From the NCBI GenBank assembly GCA_003142185.1, contig PLOR01000118.1, positions 111,533-175,532 of the forward strand: a stretch of 64,000 nucleotides of DNA, given 5' to 3'. Within the stretch, counting starts at the first letter, position 1, and each line of letters begins with the position of its first letter. Origin of the DNA: Bryobacterales bacterium. Its GTDB lineage: Bacteria > Acidobacteriota > Terriglobia > Bryobacterales > Bryobacteraceae. A program made the position numbers and the translations under genes. Below the pieces are notes generated by a model, which did not search any database, was not told where the DNA came from, and saw only the letters and a list, made by a program, of their open reading frames with translations. Below are positions 45,720-55,693 of this stretch, piece after piece.

Positions 45720-47609
45720 TTACGGCTCAATCACGATCTGCACGGGGTTGCTGTCCTGGCCGTCGGCGCTGACGTGCAACTCGGCGGTGCCGGCGTTGGT
45801 GAGGGCGGGGAGTTGCGCTTCCACCAGGTAGAAACCGATGTAGCCCGGCGCCAGCGTGGCGCGCGTCACTTGGAGCGGCGCTCCATCGAGAAAGACTTTC
45901 ACGGCCGCAACCACCGCCGGCGGATCTTCGAGCGGGGCCAGCATCCCGGTGGGCCAGTTGGGCTGAACCCTACCCAGGCCGGTGACCAGAATCTTCACGC
46001 GCCCGTTGGAATGGGCGGGATTGCGCGCATCGAGCGGCAGGTCGCTGTCGGCATCGAACAAAGCCGGGGCGCCATCGCGTGAAACCAGGATCCCCGGCGA
46101 AACCGGCTGCACTGCGAGTGGAATGGTGAAACTGCCGGCCGCGGTATCGAGCGCCAAGCCCACGCTCGGACCGACGGCTTCGAACGGAACCTGCACTTGC
46201 GACTCGCCCTCCGCCGCGGCCAGCACGGGGAATTCCAGGTTGGCGCCGGTGGCGCGGCTCACCTGCGCTCCCACCACGCTCAGCAGCGAACCGGGCGCGG
46301 CCGGCCGCGTGCTGAAATCAGCCGCATTGACGATGCGCGGGGCCCGCGCGCGGTGCGGCGCCGCGGTGGCGTATATACCGTAACCGTCGAACGCGGCGTA
46401 GAGTTGGACGCCCGCCGGATCCAGGCGCACATCATAGGCCGTCGCCGCCGGCAGGCGCGCCGACAGGTTGACCCAATTCACCGGATTGGCGCTCGCGTTT
46501 TCCAGGTCCGCCACGCCGTAAAACACGCCCGCATCGGTCGCCACATAAATCGCGCCCGCAGTGCGGTCCGCGGTGACCGCGTGCGCCGGCCGGTTGGGCA
46601 GGTTGAAATCGAGGGCGTCCCAGAAGCCTCCGCTGTTGGTGGTGCGCAGCACATGGGGCCCGGCGCCTGAAAGCGCCGCCAGCGCGATGCGTGGCTCGGC
46701 AGGGTCGGCGAAGATGCGCTCGACATGGCCGCCGCCGGCCGGCCACGCCGGGGCAGGGAAAGTGCGGCCGCCATCCACCGAAACCCAGATGCGGCCGTCC
46801 GCCGAACCAGCATAAACCGTGCCGCCCGACTGGCCCACAGCGGTGATCTCAGTCTGCAGCCGGCTCGAATACAACTCCTCCAGCAAGGCATCGGACGGGC
46901 TTGCGTCCACCGGTTGCCATAGCGAGCCGCTCGGCGGCAACTCCAGCGTGCCCAGGTTCTCCACCTCGACAATCGTCCCCGACGTTCCGGTGACCGTCGA
47001 AAGGATGCGGCGCACCGGAAGATTGGGCAGCCCCAGATTCAAAGCCGACCAGGAAAGGCCGCCATCGAGCGAACGCCACACGCCAAAGTCGTTGGCCGCC
47101 ACCAATTGATCGGTGTCCGCCGGCGAAACCGCGATGCTGTTCACGCCATCGCCGATCACCGACCGTGAGCCGAGCGCGGTCAGGTTGCGCCAAGCGTGGC
47201 CGCCGTCCTCGGAGCCATAGAGCTGTCTGCCCAAACCAAAGATTACATTGGGATTGGAAGACAAAGTGACGATTCGCGCGGAGGCTTCCGGCAGACGTGC
47301 GGCAGTGGCTCGCCGGTTGGCTGGCGGGTCAGCCGCGCCCGCCATCGGGCTCCAGGTTTCATAATCGGCGGTCTCGAACACCGCGCCCGAAGCGGCGCGC
47401 GCATATAGTACCCCGCCGCCGGGAGCGAACCAGACCTGGTCCACTGGGCCGGTGGCAGGGCCGGCCAGTTGCAAATCGACCGAGGCACTCCCTACCTTTC
47501 GCCATGCGGGCGCCGTCTGGGCGAACCCAGCCGGAACGGCAAGAAAAACCGCGACGGCGCAACAAATTGAAACGCGGAGTGTTCCTTTATGACACACGGG
47601 CAGTTCCAT
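45720..47609 (-). CDS. Secreted BNR-propeller protein with a TIGR03437-like C-terminus
   Basis: A 629-residue exported protein with a signal peptide (about 1-30). Residues 35-400 have sortilin/BNR-like units (GSEDGGHAWRNLTAL, SLDGGLSWSALNLGLP, SVDGGRTFPAPAW). From about 415 the sequence APRIVNAADFSTRPAAPGSLL to the end fits the TIGR03437 domain of Solibacter proteins (PGSLLSVVG, QVQVPFEAVG, NPVQIVIEP). That domain is expanded in the Solibacter lineage and is the best taxon signal in the window. Function unknown. Confidence 0.83.
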   Translation of the reverse strand: MELPVCHKGTLRVSICCAVAVFLAVPAGFAQTAPAWRKVGSASVDLQLAGPATGPVDQVWFAPGGGVLYARAASGAVFETADYETWSPMAGAADPPANRRATAARLPEASARIVTLSSNPNVIFGLGRQLYGSEDGGHAWRNLTALGSRSVIGDGVNSIAVSPADTDQLVAANDFGVWRSLDGGLSWSALNLGLPNLPVRRILSTVTGTSGTIVEVENLGTLELPPSGSLWQPVDASPSDALLEELYSSRLQTEITAVGQSGGTVYAGSADGRIWVSVDGGRTFPAPAWPAGGGHVERIFADPAEPRIALAALSGAGPHVLRTTNSGGFWDALDFNLPNRPAHAVTADRTAGAIYVATDAGVFYGVADLENASANPVNWVNLSARLPAATAYDVRLDPAGVQLYAAFDGYGIYATAAPHRARAPRIVNAADFSTRPAAPGSLLSVVGAQVSRATGANLEFPVLAAAEGESQVQVPFEAVGPSVGLALDTAAGSFTIPLAVQPVSPGILVSRDGAPALFDADSDLPLDARNPAHSNGRVKILVTGLGRVQPNWPTGMLAPLEDPPAVVAAVKVFLDGAPLQVTRATLAPGYIGFYLVEAQLPALTNAGTAELHVSADGQDSNPVQIVIEP

Positions 47610-47774
47610 TTTAGCTCAAGTCCCGATCCAGAAGAATCATCAAATGGCTGATATCACTCGATTTGTGACGCATGCTTCCTTCCGGCACTATATGTGCATT
47701 GCAAGTTTGGTGCTAGACTTTAGGAGAAATGGCTAGGGGCGCTGGTTTCGAGTTTTCGTGTCCCGAAATCTGAT

Positions 47775-48596
47775 ATGGTCCGGCGCTTGAAGCACATGCG
47801 GTATCGGTCAACGCTGCTGCTGGCGGCCACCGTCGTTGTGTCGCTGGCATCGCTCCATGCTCAGGACGAGAGTGCGGCGACAGTCCTGGTACAACTGAAC
47901 CGGGTGTCCGTACTGGACAATGCAGGATACCTGCGGCCGCTCGCCGTCGGCGACCGGCTGCGCTTGCACGAAACCATTGTTACTGGTCCTGAGAGCTTCG
48001 CCCGACTCCAACTCTCTGACGGCAGCACCTTCGATGTGTACTCGAACTCGAAGGTGGTGTTCCGTGAAACTCCCGGCATCACCGACTTGCTGGATCTGTT
48101 CATTGGACGGGTGAAGGTATTCATCGAACATTCCAAGGGGCCGAACCCGAAGGACGTCAAGACGCCGACGGCCGTGATTTCCGTGCGCGGCACGGTGTTC
48201 GACGTGGAAGTGCAGGATGCCGAGGGAACCACCTTCGTCACTCTGGATGACGGTTTGGTGGACGTTCGCAACCTGACCGCCCCAGGCCCGTCCGTGCTCC
48301 TCAAGCCAGGCGAGTCCATTCTCGTCGAACCGAACATGCCGTTGATCCCGCAACAGATCAACCAACACGCCGCACTTCGCCTGGTCTTGAAGGCCGCCGA
48401 GCAGGCCATGGCACAAGTTTTGCTGGGCGGGCACGTCGGGCCGGGCATCGGTTCCGGCGGCGGCATCGGCGCGCAAGGCGACAAGGGCAGGCCCGGCGGC
48501 ACCACCGGCACTGGCACGGGCACTGTCAACGGCCCTGCTACCGGAACCGGTACCACCGGCGCGCCCGCCCCACCCCCACCTCCCCCCGGCCACTAA
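47775..48596 (+). CDS. FecR-domain protein with a glycine/proline-rich tail
   Basis: A 273-residue exported protein. The signal peptide runs to about residue 29 (SLASLHAQ), from Met1 or the second ATG at 47796. Residues about 40-190 are a FecR-type domain: VGDRLRLHETIVTGPESFA, LSDGSTFDVYSNSKVVF, TPTAVISVRGTVFDVEV and GLVDVRN. The tail after 220 is glycine-rich (GPGIGSGGGIG, GTGTGT) and ends PPPPPPGH. FecR domains sense or transmit signals across the periplasm, but no ECF sigma factor is adjacent. It stands alone. Confidence 0.8.
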   Translation: MVRRLKHMRYRSTLLLAATVVVSLASLHAQDESAATVLVQLNRVSVLDNAGYLRPLAVGDRLRLHETIVTGPESFARLQLSDGSTFDVYSNSKVVFRETPGITDLLDLFIGRVKVFIEHSKGPNPKDVKTPTAVISVRGTVFDVEVQDAEGTTFVTLDDGLVDVRNLTAPGPSVLLKPGESILVEPNMPLIPQQINQHAALRLVLKAAEQAMAQVLLGGHVGPGIGSGGGIGAQGDKGRPGGTTGTGTGTVNGPATGTGTTGAPAPPPPPPGH

Positions 48597-48745
48597 ACTC
48601 GCTTGCCGCAAATGGCTCCCTCGGTTGCTGTCCCTGGCGCGCGCACTCGTGCGTGCCTTGGCGAGAGCAGACGCATCCGGGCGCTTCTTGCACCACCTTT
48701 GCCCGGTTCGGGCACGTGGCAGAATGGACTGAGCGAAGGAGATGT

Positions 48746-50323
48746 ATGACGAGACTTTGGGCGGAATGTTGGTTTGTGATCGCGCTTGCGCCGTGGCTGC
48801 TTCCGGCGCAAGTTCACAGCGCCGTTTTCGATGTGAAGAGTTATGGGGCAAAGGGCGATGGCAAGGCGCTCGATTCGCCCGCCATCAACCAGGCGATTGA
48901 AGCCGCGGCGGGCGGCGGGACGGTGCACTTTCCGGCGGGAACCTACGTGACCGGTTCGATTCGCCTGCGTAGCAATCTTGCGTTGCAATTCGAGCCTGGT
49001 ACGACGCTCGAAGCATCGGCCGATCCGGCGGCCTATGACGCAGCCGAACCAAACCAGTGGGACCAGTTTCAGGATTTCGGCCACAGCCATTTTCATAACA
49101 GCCTCATCTGGGGCGAGGGTCTGGAGAACGTTTCGATCCAAGGCCCCGGCTTGATCAGCGGCAAGGCGCTGGCCCGCGAACGCGGCGCGGCCGGCGACAA
49201 AGCCATCGCTCTCAAGCTCTGCCGCAAGGTAACGCTGCGCGATTTTTCGATTCTCTCCGGCGGACACTTCGGCATCCTGGCCACCGGCGTAGACAACCTG
49301 ACGATCGACAACGTGACGATTGACACGAACCGGGACGGGATCGATGTGGACTCCTGCAGCAACGTGCGGATTTCCAATGCGAGCGTCAACACGCCGAACG
49401 ACGACGCCATCGTGCTCAAGGGCACGCACGCGCTCGGCTTCGCGCGTCCGACGGAGAACGTGACCATCGTGAACTGCCTGGTGAGCGGTTACGACATCGG
49501 ATCGCTGCTGGACGGCACGTACAAGCGGACGGTCAAGCAGGCGCCCGACCGCGACGGCCCCACGGGGCGAGTCAAGATCGGCACGGAATCGGAGGGCGAT
49601 TTCCGGAACATCACAATCGCGAACGTGGTCTTCGACCGCTCCCGCGGCCTCGCCCTGGAATCGGTTGACGGGGCGCATCTGGAAGATATCGCAATTTCGA
49701 ACATCACCATGCGGGAGGTTTCCAACGCGCCGATCTTCATTCGGCTCGGCAGCCGGATGCGCGCTCCGGAAGGAACCGCGGTCGGTTCGTTGCGGCGAGT
49801 GAACATCAGCAACGTGGTGGTGTACGATGCCGATCCGCGGTATGGTTCGATCATCAGCGGCATTCCCGGCCACGACGTGGAAGATGTGAAGCTGAGCGAT
49901 ATCCGTATCCTCTACCGCGGCGGTCTGACGCTGGATCAGGTCGCGAAGCAGCCGGCGGAACTAGTGAATACGTTCTTCTTCAGAGCCACGGGCGGCGTGC
50001 CACCGCGCGAACCGTACGCGACGCCGGAGCGTGAAAAAGAATATCCCGAGCCCTCGATGTTCGGTATGCTGCCCGCTTACGGCTTTTTTATCCGCCACGC
50101 CACGGGAATCGAACTCAACAATGTGGAAGTCGGTTACATGAAGGAAGACCGCCGGCCGGCATTTGTGCTGGACACGGTCAAGGGGATCGACCTGGAGCAC
50201 GTCAAGGCGCAGAAGGCGTCCGGCGTTCCGACGATTGTGTTGCGGAGCGTCGAGGATTTCTCGGTTTATCGTTCGTCGGTGCCGGACGCGCACGTGGATA
50301 AGGCGGATCGCAAAGAGATGTGA
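48746..50323 (+). CDS. GH28-like pectinase-family protein
   Basis: A 525-residue exported right-handed beta-helix protein. The signal peptide spans 1-26; the start at 48746 has GAAGGAG upstream (48735). The N-terminus FDVKSYGAKGDGKALDSPAI is typical of pectate-lyase-superfamily/GH28 proteins. GH28 active-site blocks are partly present: NRDGIDVDS (NxD), NDDAIVLK (DD), RVKIGTES (R-x-K). The GHG block is replaced by SGYDIGS, so the usual histidine is missing. It may act on a modified galacturonan or be non-hydrolytic. Convergent with the helicase gene. Confidence 0.83.
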   Translation: MTRLWAECWFVIALAPWLLPAQVHSAVFDVKSYGAKGDGKALDSPAINQAIEAAAGGGTVHFPAGTYVTGSIRLRSNLALQFEPGTTLEASADPAAYDAAEPNQWDQFQDFGHSHFHNSLIWGEGLENVSIQGPGLISGKALARERGAAGDKAIALKLCRKVTLRDFSILSGGHFGILATGVDNLTIDNVTIDTNRDGIDVDSCSNVRISNASVNTPNDDAIVLKGTHALGFARPTENVTIVNCLVSGYDIGSLLDGTYKRTVKQAPDRDGPTGRVKIGTESEGDFRNITIANVVFDRSRGLALESVDGAHLEDIAISNITMREVSNAPIFIRLGSRMRAPEGTAVGSLRRVNISNVVVYDADPRYGSIISGIPGHDVEDVKLSDIRILYRGGLTLDQVAKQPAELVNTFFFRATGGVPPREPYATPEREKEYPEPSMFGMLPAYGFFIRHATGIELNNVEVGYMKEDRRPAFVLDTVKGIDLEHVKAQKASGVPTIVLRSVEDFSVYRSSVPDAHVDKADRKEM

Positions 50324-50348
50324 CGGGGACTCAACTGCTGCGTTGGTT

Positions 50349-50368
50349 GGCAGGCGAAAGCGCCTGCC
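50349..50368. terminator. Bidirectional hairpin between GH28-like and helicase genes
   Basis: GGCAGGCG and CGCCTGCC form a perfect 8-base stem with loop AAAG, 26 bases after the GH28-like stop and 34 bases past the helicase stop. It has no T-run. A similar GGCAGG hairpin occurs at 18330, so a dispersed repeat is an alternative. Confidence 0.5.
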
Positions 50369-50401
50369 CCACTTCGGCTCGCAAACCCGGAGCGAATGCG
50401 C

Positions 50402-51640
50402 CTAGACCGCGTACCAGCGGCGGGTTTTCGTTCTTGGCGCGAAGGTCCGCGAAAGGCGCTGTCGCGCGGGTGTCGAGGAGGGCATGACGATGACGGGAGC
50501 GGTTGTCTTCTGCTCGCGGGGAACGCCGTCCGATACAGGCCGGCGGATCAGGCGGGTGGTCAAGGTCCGCTCGATATGGGCCACTTCCGCACGCTCGGAT
50601 CGCGTGGCGAAGGTCGAAGCCGTGCCGCGCGCGCCGGCGCGGCCAGTGCGGCCGACCCGGTGAATAAAGTCTTCCGGGACTTGCGGCAGATCGTAGTTCA
50701 CCACGTGGGAGATCCCTTCCACGTGAATTCCGCGGGCTGCCACGTCGGTCGCGACCAGGACGCGGTACTGCCCATCCTGGAAGCCGCGCAACGCCTGGTT
50801 GCGTTGGTTCTGGCTGCGGTCGCCGTGGATGGCGGCGGACTTCACGCCTTCGTGCGAGAGCTTCTTCGACAGCCGGTCGGCGCCGCGCTTGGTGCGGGCA
50901 AAGACGAGAAAGGAACCCGGCTCTTCGCGCAGCATGGTCTGCAGCAGGCCCAGTTTGCGATCCTGCTCCACTTCGTAGAGATGCAAGTCCACTTGCTCGA
51001 CCGGCTTGATGGTGGAACCGACTTCGATACGGACCGCGTTGCGAACCTGTGTCGAGACCAGGTGCTTGACGGAACTTTCGATGGTTGCCGAGAACATCAT
51101 CGTCTGGCGATCGGCAGGCACAGCCGCCATGATTCGTTTGACGGTGGGCAGGAAGCCCATATCGAGCATACGGTCAGCCTCGTCCAAGACGAGTATGCGG
51201 ACCTTCCCGAGATCGACGAGTTGCCGGCTGAGGAAATCGCAGAGTCTGCCCGGCGTGGCGAGCAGCACTTGCGCGCCTTGTCGAATGGAGTTCAATTGGG
51301 TCCGCTCGCTGACGCCGCCGACTACAACCGTGGCGTGTATTCCGGTGCCGGCGGCCATTTTGACGAACGTTTCGTGAATCTGCATGGCGAGTTCACGGGT
51401 AGGAGTCAGGATCACGCTGCGGATGCCGGCTTGAGGCGGCAGCTTGCCGAGGAGGTGGATCAAAGGCAATACAAACGCCAGCGTCTTGCCGGTGCCGGTT
51501 TGCGCGGTGGCAACCAGGTCGGTACCGGCCAGCGCGGGCTCGATGGCCTGGGCTTGCACGGGAGTTAGTTCGGTAAAGCCATGCTTCGCGAGATTACTCT
51601 TCAGCAGGGCAGAGAGGGGGAGTTCAGAGAAATTTTTCAT
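50402..51640 (-). CDS. DEAD-box RNA helicase (RhlE-like)
   Basis: A 412-residue ATP-dependent RNA helicase. The Q motif is FTELTPVQAQAI; motif I is AQTGTGKT; motif II is DEADRM; motif III is SAT; motif VI is HRVGRTGRAG. A short basic tail (ARQRLSRTFAPRTKTRRW) follows. It fits the RhlE group, which unwinds structured RNA, often in ribosome assembly or cold response. It is monocistronic. Confidence 0.93.
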   Translation of the reverse strand: MKNFSELPLSALLKSNLAKHGFTELTPVQAQAIEPALAGTDLVATAQTGTGKTLAFVLPLIHLLGKLPPQAGIRSVILTPTRELAMQIHETFVKMAAGTGIHATVVVGGVSERTQLNSIRQGAQVLLATPGRLCDFLSRQLVDLGKVRILVLDEADRMLDMGFLPTVKRIMAAVPADRQTMMFSATIESSVKHLVSTQVRNAVRIEVGSTIKPVEQVDLHLYEVEQDRKLGLLQTMLREEPGSFLVFARTKRGADRLSKKLSHEGVKSAAIHGDRSQNQRNQALRGFQDGQYRVLVATDVAARGIHVEGISHVVNYDLPQVPEDFIHRVGRTGRAGARGTASTFATRSERAEVAHIERTLTTRLIRRPVSDGVPREQKTTAPVIVMPSSTPARQRLSRTFAPRTKTRRWYAV

Positions 51641-51809
51641 TGAGTCGTTAATTGTTTGAGGAGGAAAACCGGCGAGCCGACTACCAATCAGGGGAGAAGG
51701 GGTTGCGGATCAACTTCCAGCGCTTTCAGTGTACCATACCCGCGACGCCGAGTTATGGAGAGCTATAGAGATTACGGGGAAGCGGGCAAATCTGATACGA
51801 TAACCGCCG

Positions 51810-53732
51810 ATGGCGATTCGAAAAGTTACGATCCTCGGCTTACTCATTGCAGGCGCGGCGTTGCGGGCGCAACCTCCCGCGTTGCCGCTTCTCACCGACG
51901 CCACGCGCACCCAGTTGGCCTACACGCTGGCGCACTACACCAAGTATGAATACAGGATTCCGATGCGCGATGGCGTGCGGTTGTTCGCCGCGGTCTACGT
52001 CCCGAAAGACGCGACGGAGGCGTATCCGGTCATCTTGATGCGGACGCCGTACAGCGTCGCACCGTACGGCGCCGACAATTACAAGCCGCAGGTGGGTCCA
52101 TCATTTGCCGCGGAGAAAGAGGGCTTCATTTTCGTCTACGAGGATGTGCGCGGCCGCTACATGTCGGAGGGTACGTTTGTCGACGTGCGCCCGCACAAGA
52201 CGCATTACGAAAGCCGGACGGATACCGATGAGAGCACCGACACCTACGACACCATCGACTGGCTGGTGAAAAACGTTCCGAATAACAACGGAAAGGCCGG
52301 CATGTGGGGGATCTCCTATCCGGGCTTTTTCGCGGCGCACGGTTTGATCGATTCCCATCCCGCCTTGAAAGCTGTTTCGCCACAGGCGCCGATGGGCGAT
52401 GTCGGGAATGGCGACGACGCGTATCACAACGGCGCGTTTCACCTGGCCGCGAACTTTCGCTTTTACTCGAGCTTCCTGCCGCGCAAAGGGGATCCGGAGC
52501 GGCCGCAGCCGGCGCTTGGCTTCGAACCTGGAACGATGGACGCCTACGATTTCTTCCTGCGCATGGGTCCGATTTCAAACGCCAACGAGAAGTATCTCAA
52601 ACACAGGAGCGCCTATTGGGACGACACCGTCCAGCACACCAGTTACGACGAGTACTGGCAAGCGCGGGCACAGGCGCCGTACATGAAGAATGTGACACCG
52701 GCGGTGATGTGGGTGGGAGGCTGGTTCGATGCCGAGGATCTCGCCGGACCGTTGAAGCTGTTCCAATCGCTCGAGAAGAATGGCGCCACCGCCCCGGATA
52801 CTTTGGTGATGGGCCCATGGCGGCATGGCGGCTGGGCACGCGATCCAGGGGATACGCTGGGCAATTTGAACTTCAAGGCCAACACATCCGAGTATTTTCA
52901 GGAGAACATCGAACTCCCGTTCTTCATCGAGAACCTGAAGGGCAAGGGCAACGGGCTGAAAGCCACCGCGGATGGCAGCGTTCCCAAGGCGATCGTGTTT
53001 GAGACGGGACGCAACCAGTGGCGCCGTTTCGACGCCTGGCCGCCGAAGAACAGCGCGGTGCGCTCGCTCTATTTCGATGAGGCTGGCAAGCTCTCCTGGA
53101 GCGCGCCGGCCGCGACCGGCTTCGATGAGTATCCGAGCGATCCCAACAAACCGGTGCCCTCGACGGGCGAAGTGGCTCCCGGTATGGGGATGCCAGTGGA
53201 TTATATGACGTTCGACCAACGCTTTGCAGCCACGCGGCCGGACGTGCTGACCTACGAAACGGAGCCACTCGACCACGACGTCACGATCGCCGGGCCGATC
53301 ACGCCGGTGCTGCGGGTATCCACGTCGGGCACGGATTCGGATTTTATCGTGAAGTTAATCGATGTTTACCCGAACGATTTTCCCGACCCGGATCCGAACG
53401 TCAAGGCCGTCTACATGGGCGGCTACCAGCAGCTTGTGCGCGGCGAGCCGTTTCGGGGTAAGTTCCGCAACAACATGTCGAAGCCGGAGCCATTCACGCC
53501 GGGCAAGCCGGAGAAGATCGAGTTCTGGATGCCGGATGTGTTGCACACGTTTCGCTCCGGGCACCGCATCATGGTGCAGATCCAGAGTTCGTGGTTCCCG
53601 CTGGTGGATCGGAACCCGCAACAGTTCCTGGATATTCCGAACGCCCGTCCGGCGGATTTCCAGAAGGCGACGGAACGCGTGTATCGCGGCGGAGCGGACG
53701 GATCGCATTTGAGCGTGCCGATAATGGAATAA
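51810..53732 (+). CDS. CocE/NonD family secreted hydrolase
   Basis: A 640-residue exported serine hydrolase. The signal peptide ends near residue 20 (ALRAQ). The N-terminal alpha/beta hydrolase has IPMRDGVRLFAAVYVP, the nucleophile elbow GISYPG (around residue 169), and a His in the C-terminal part of this domain. The C-terminal jelly-roll starts near YETEPLDHDVTIAGPI. It belongs with alpha-amino acid ester hydrolases and glutaryl acylases; the substrate is unknown. It is followed by a HAD gene after 39 bases. Confidence 0.9.
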   Translation: MAIRKVTILGLLIAGAALRAQPPALPLLTDATRTQLAYTLAHYTKYEYRIPMRDGVRLFAAVYVPKDATEAYPVILMRTPYSVAPYGADNYKPQVGPSFAAEKEGFIFVYEDVRGRYMSEGTFVDVRPHKTHYESRTDTDESTDTYDTIDWLVKNVPNNNGKAGMWGISYPGFFAAHGLIDSHPALKAVSPQAPMGDVGNGDDAYHNGAFHLAANFRFYSSFLPRKGDPERPQPALGFEPGTMDAYDFFLRMGPISNANEKYLKHRSAYWDDTVQHTSYDEYWQARAQAPYMKNVTPAVMWVGGWFDAEDLAGPLKLFQSLEKNGATAPDTLVMGPWRHGGWARDPGDTLGNLNFKANTSEYFQENIELPFFIENLKGKGNGLKATADGSVPKAIVFETGRNQWRRFDAWPPKNSAVRSLYFDEAGKLSWSAPAATGFDEYPSDPNKPVPSTGEVAPGMGMPVDYMTFDQRFAATRPDVLTYETEPLDHDVTIAGPITPVLRVSTSGTDSDFIVKLIDVYPNDFPDPDPNVKAVYMGGYQQLVRGEPFRGKFRNNMSKPEPFTPGKPEKIEFWMPDVLHTFRSGHRIMVQIQSSWFPLVDRNPQQFLDIPNARPADFQKATERVYRGGADGSHLSVPIME

Positions 53733-53771
53733 GCAGCGGCGAGGCGCTTCGCGGGAACTGAGAATCTGAGA

Positions 53772-54377
53772 ATGCCAATCACAGCATTGTTTCTCGATGT
53801 CGGCGGTGTTCTGCTCAACAACGGGTGGGATCATCATGCCCGCAGACGGGCGGCAAAGAACTTCAATCTGGAGTGGGCCGAGATGGAAGATCGGCATCGA
53901 CTGACCTTCGAAGTCCACGAGGAGGGGAAGATTACGCTCGAGGAATACTTAGGGCGGGTGGTCTTCTACCAGAAGCGGCCCTTCACGCGGGCCCAGTTCC
54001 GGCGTTTCATGTTCGCGCAATCGAAACCTTACCCCGAGATGATCGAGTTGGCCACTCAGCTCAAAGTCCTGCACGGACTGAAGATCGCCGTGGTCAGCAA
54101 CGAAGCGCGTGAAGTGAATGCGTACCGGATTCGAAAGTTCAAGCTGGACAAATTCGTGGATGCGTTTATTTCCTCCTGCTTCGTCCACGTCCGCAAACCC
54201 GACACGGAGATCTTCCGGCAGGCGCTGGACATCGTGCAGGCCCCAGTCCGGCAGGTAGTTTATGTCGAAAACACTCCGATGTTCGTCGACGTCGCGGAAG
54301 GCTTGGGGATTCGAAGCATTCTTCACACGGATTACAGGTCCACCTGTGCGAAACTGGCTTCATTTGGATTGCGCTAA
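53772..54377 (+). CDS. HAD-superfamily hydrolase
   Basis: A 201-residue protein of the HAD superfamily, subfamily IA-like. Motif I is FLDVGGVLLNN (Asp9, with the second Asp replaced by Gly, as in non-phosphatase variants), motif II is VVSNEA, motif III has RKPD, and motif IV has YVENTPMFVD. DVGGV in place of D-x-D suggests weak or no phosphatase activity. It is 94 bases before ppk2; a link is possible but unproven. Confidence 0.85.
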   Translation: MPITALFLDVGGVLLNNGWDHHARRRAAKNFNLEWAEMEDRHRLTFEVHEEGKITLEEYLGRVVFYQKRPFTRAQFRRFMFAQSKPYPEMIELATQLKVLHGLKIAVVSNEAREVNAYRIRKFKLDKFVDAFISSCFVHVRKPDTEIFRQALDIVQAPVRQVVYVENTPMFVDVAEGLGIRSILHTDYRSTCAKLASFGLR

Positions 54378-54471
54378 CCTATGCGAGGGTGGCCGGCAAA
54401 CTGGCGTCGAAGAGTCTCGACGCGGCACGCAACGTGTGTGCGCCACAAGAAGCAACTCGTGAGCCGAAGGG

Positions 54472-55362
54472 ATGAAGATGAAAATCAACACAAAGGATTT
54501 CCGTGTGCGGCCGGGCGAAAAGGTCGCACTCAAAGAGTGGCCGACGATGGTGAAGCCATTTTACAAGTCGGAGAAACAGTATCGCAGACTCCTGGAAGAA
54601 CACGTGGCGGAGTTGAGCTCCCGGCAGCGCCTTTACTACGCGTCCAAGCGCTATGCGATGCTGCTGATTTTTCAGGCGATGGACGCCGCCGGCAAGGACG
54701 GCGCGATCCGGCACGTCATGTCCGGAGTGAATCCGCAAGGCTGCCAGGTTTTCAATTTCAAACAGCCTAGCGCCGACGAACTGGAACACGATTTTCTCTG
54801 GCGCACGACGTGCAAACTTCCCGAACGCGGGGAGATCGGCATATTTAACCGTTCCTATTACGAGGAAGTGCTGGTTGTTCGGGTGCATCCGGAGATTCTC
54901 CGCAGCCAGGGGCTTTCGGAAGAGTTGCGCGACGAGAAAACCATCTGGAAGGAGCGGTATCGCTCGATCGTGGATCTGGAAAGCCATCTTTATCGTAATG
55001 GGACGCGGACCATCAAGATCTTCCTGCACTTATCGATTGATGAGCAACGAAAGCGATTTCTCGAGCGCATCGATGAGCCGGAAAAGAACTGGAAATTCAG
55101 CATGGCTGACATTCACGAGAGGGGATACTGGAAGCAATACATGGAGGCTTATGAGGCTTGCCTGACCGCGACCAGCACCCATCACGCGCCCTGGTACGCC
55201 GTACCCGCCGACGACAAGGAGAATGCCCGGCTGATTGTTTCCCAAATTGTCCTGGATACACTTAGCGAACTGAAAATGGCATATCCCAAGACCACCGAGA
55301 AACGCCGGCAGGAATTGAAAGCCATCCGCAAGCTGCTAACGTCGCGTTCGGTCGCCCGATAA
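54472..55362 (+). CDS. Polyphosphate kinase 2 (PPK2)
   Basis: A 296-residue PPK2 kinase. Walker A-like [10 protein letters not shown] (71-80), the lid segment [18 protein letters not shown], and [18 protein letters not shown] are intact. It moves phosphate between polyphosphate and nucleotides; the VLVVRVHP pattern fits the group that phosphorylates AMP or ADP. The start ATG at 54472 has an in-frame second Met at 54478. The minus-strand tldD remnant ends within the last 7 bases of this gene. Confidence 0.92.
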   Translation: MKMKINTKDFRVRPGEKVALKEWPTMVKPFYKSEKQYRRLLEEHVAELSSRQRLYYASKRYAMLLIFQAMDAAGKDGAIRHVMSGVNPQGCQVFNFKQPSADELEHDFLWRTTCKLPERGEIGIFNRSYYEEVLVVRVHPEILRSQGLSEELRDEKTIWKERYRSIVDLESHLYRNGTRTIKIFLHLSIDEQRKRFLERIDEPEKNWKFSMADIHERGYWKQYMEAYEACLTATSTHHAPWYAVPADDKENARLIVSQIVLDTLSELKMAYPKTTEKRRQELKAIRKLLTSRSVAR

Positions 55363-55511
55363 GCGATGAAGTACGGCTTTTCCAGGTTCGCGAGCTGCGG
55401 CTCCTTCATCGAGCGGGCCATTTCGTCGCGCATGGCTCGCATGAGGACGTCGTCCTGGGCCCGCATAGGGAGAGCGGCGACAAAACAACACAGCAGCATT
55501 GCGATTCGCAT
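55356..55511 (-). pseudogene. TldD/PmbA-family gene remnant, 5' end only
   Basis: The start ATG at 55511, a signal peptide (MRIAMLLCCFVAALPMRA) and the family N-terminus DVLMRAMRDEMARSM, then PYFIAYR are present, and GGGAGG lies just upstream. After residue 52 the frame runs into the antisense of ppk2 and matches nothing. The gene has lost its remaining 400-500 codons, so ppk2 has probably replaced its 3' part. Confidence 0.65.
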
Positions 55512-55513
55512 AC

Positions 55514-55693
55514 TTACTTGCCTCCCTCAAACGGCGCGGGCAGAATCGGAATGCGGTCCTGCGATTTGCTCTTCTTCTGCGATTCGATCTGCGAAATGAA
55601 AATGCCGGGCGAGACCGCGGACACTGGAACTCCGCCCGATTCGGCCCCGCAGATAGCCGGAGCGCGGCCTGAGCTATGGATGACCTGAATTCC
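55514..55693 (-). pseudogene. TldD/PmbA-family gene remnant, 3' end only
   Basis: The frame ends at a TAA two bases before the ATG of the next remnant. The C-terminus SGGVPVSAVSPGIFISQIES, then IPILPAPF is typical of the last residues of acidobacterial TldD/PmbA proteins, which occur as tandem pairs. The upstream 400 codons are missing and replaced in frame by a DUF3800-like piece. So the pair was hit from both sides. Confidence 0.6.
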
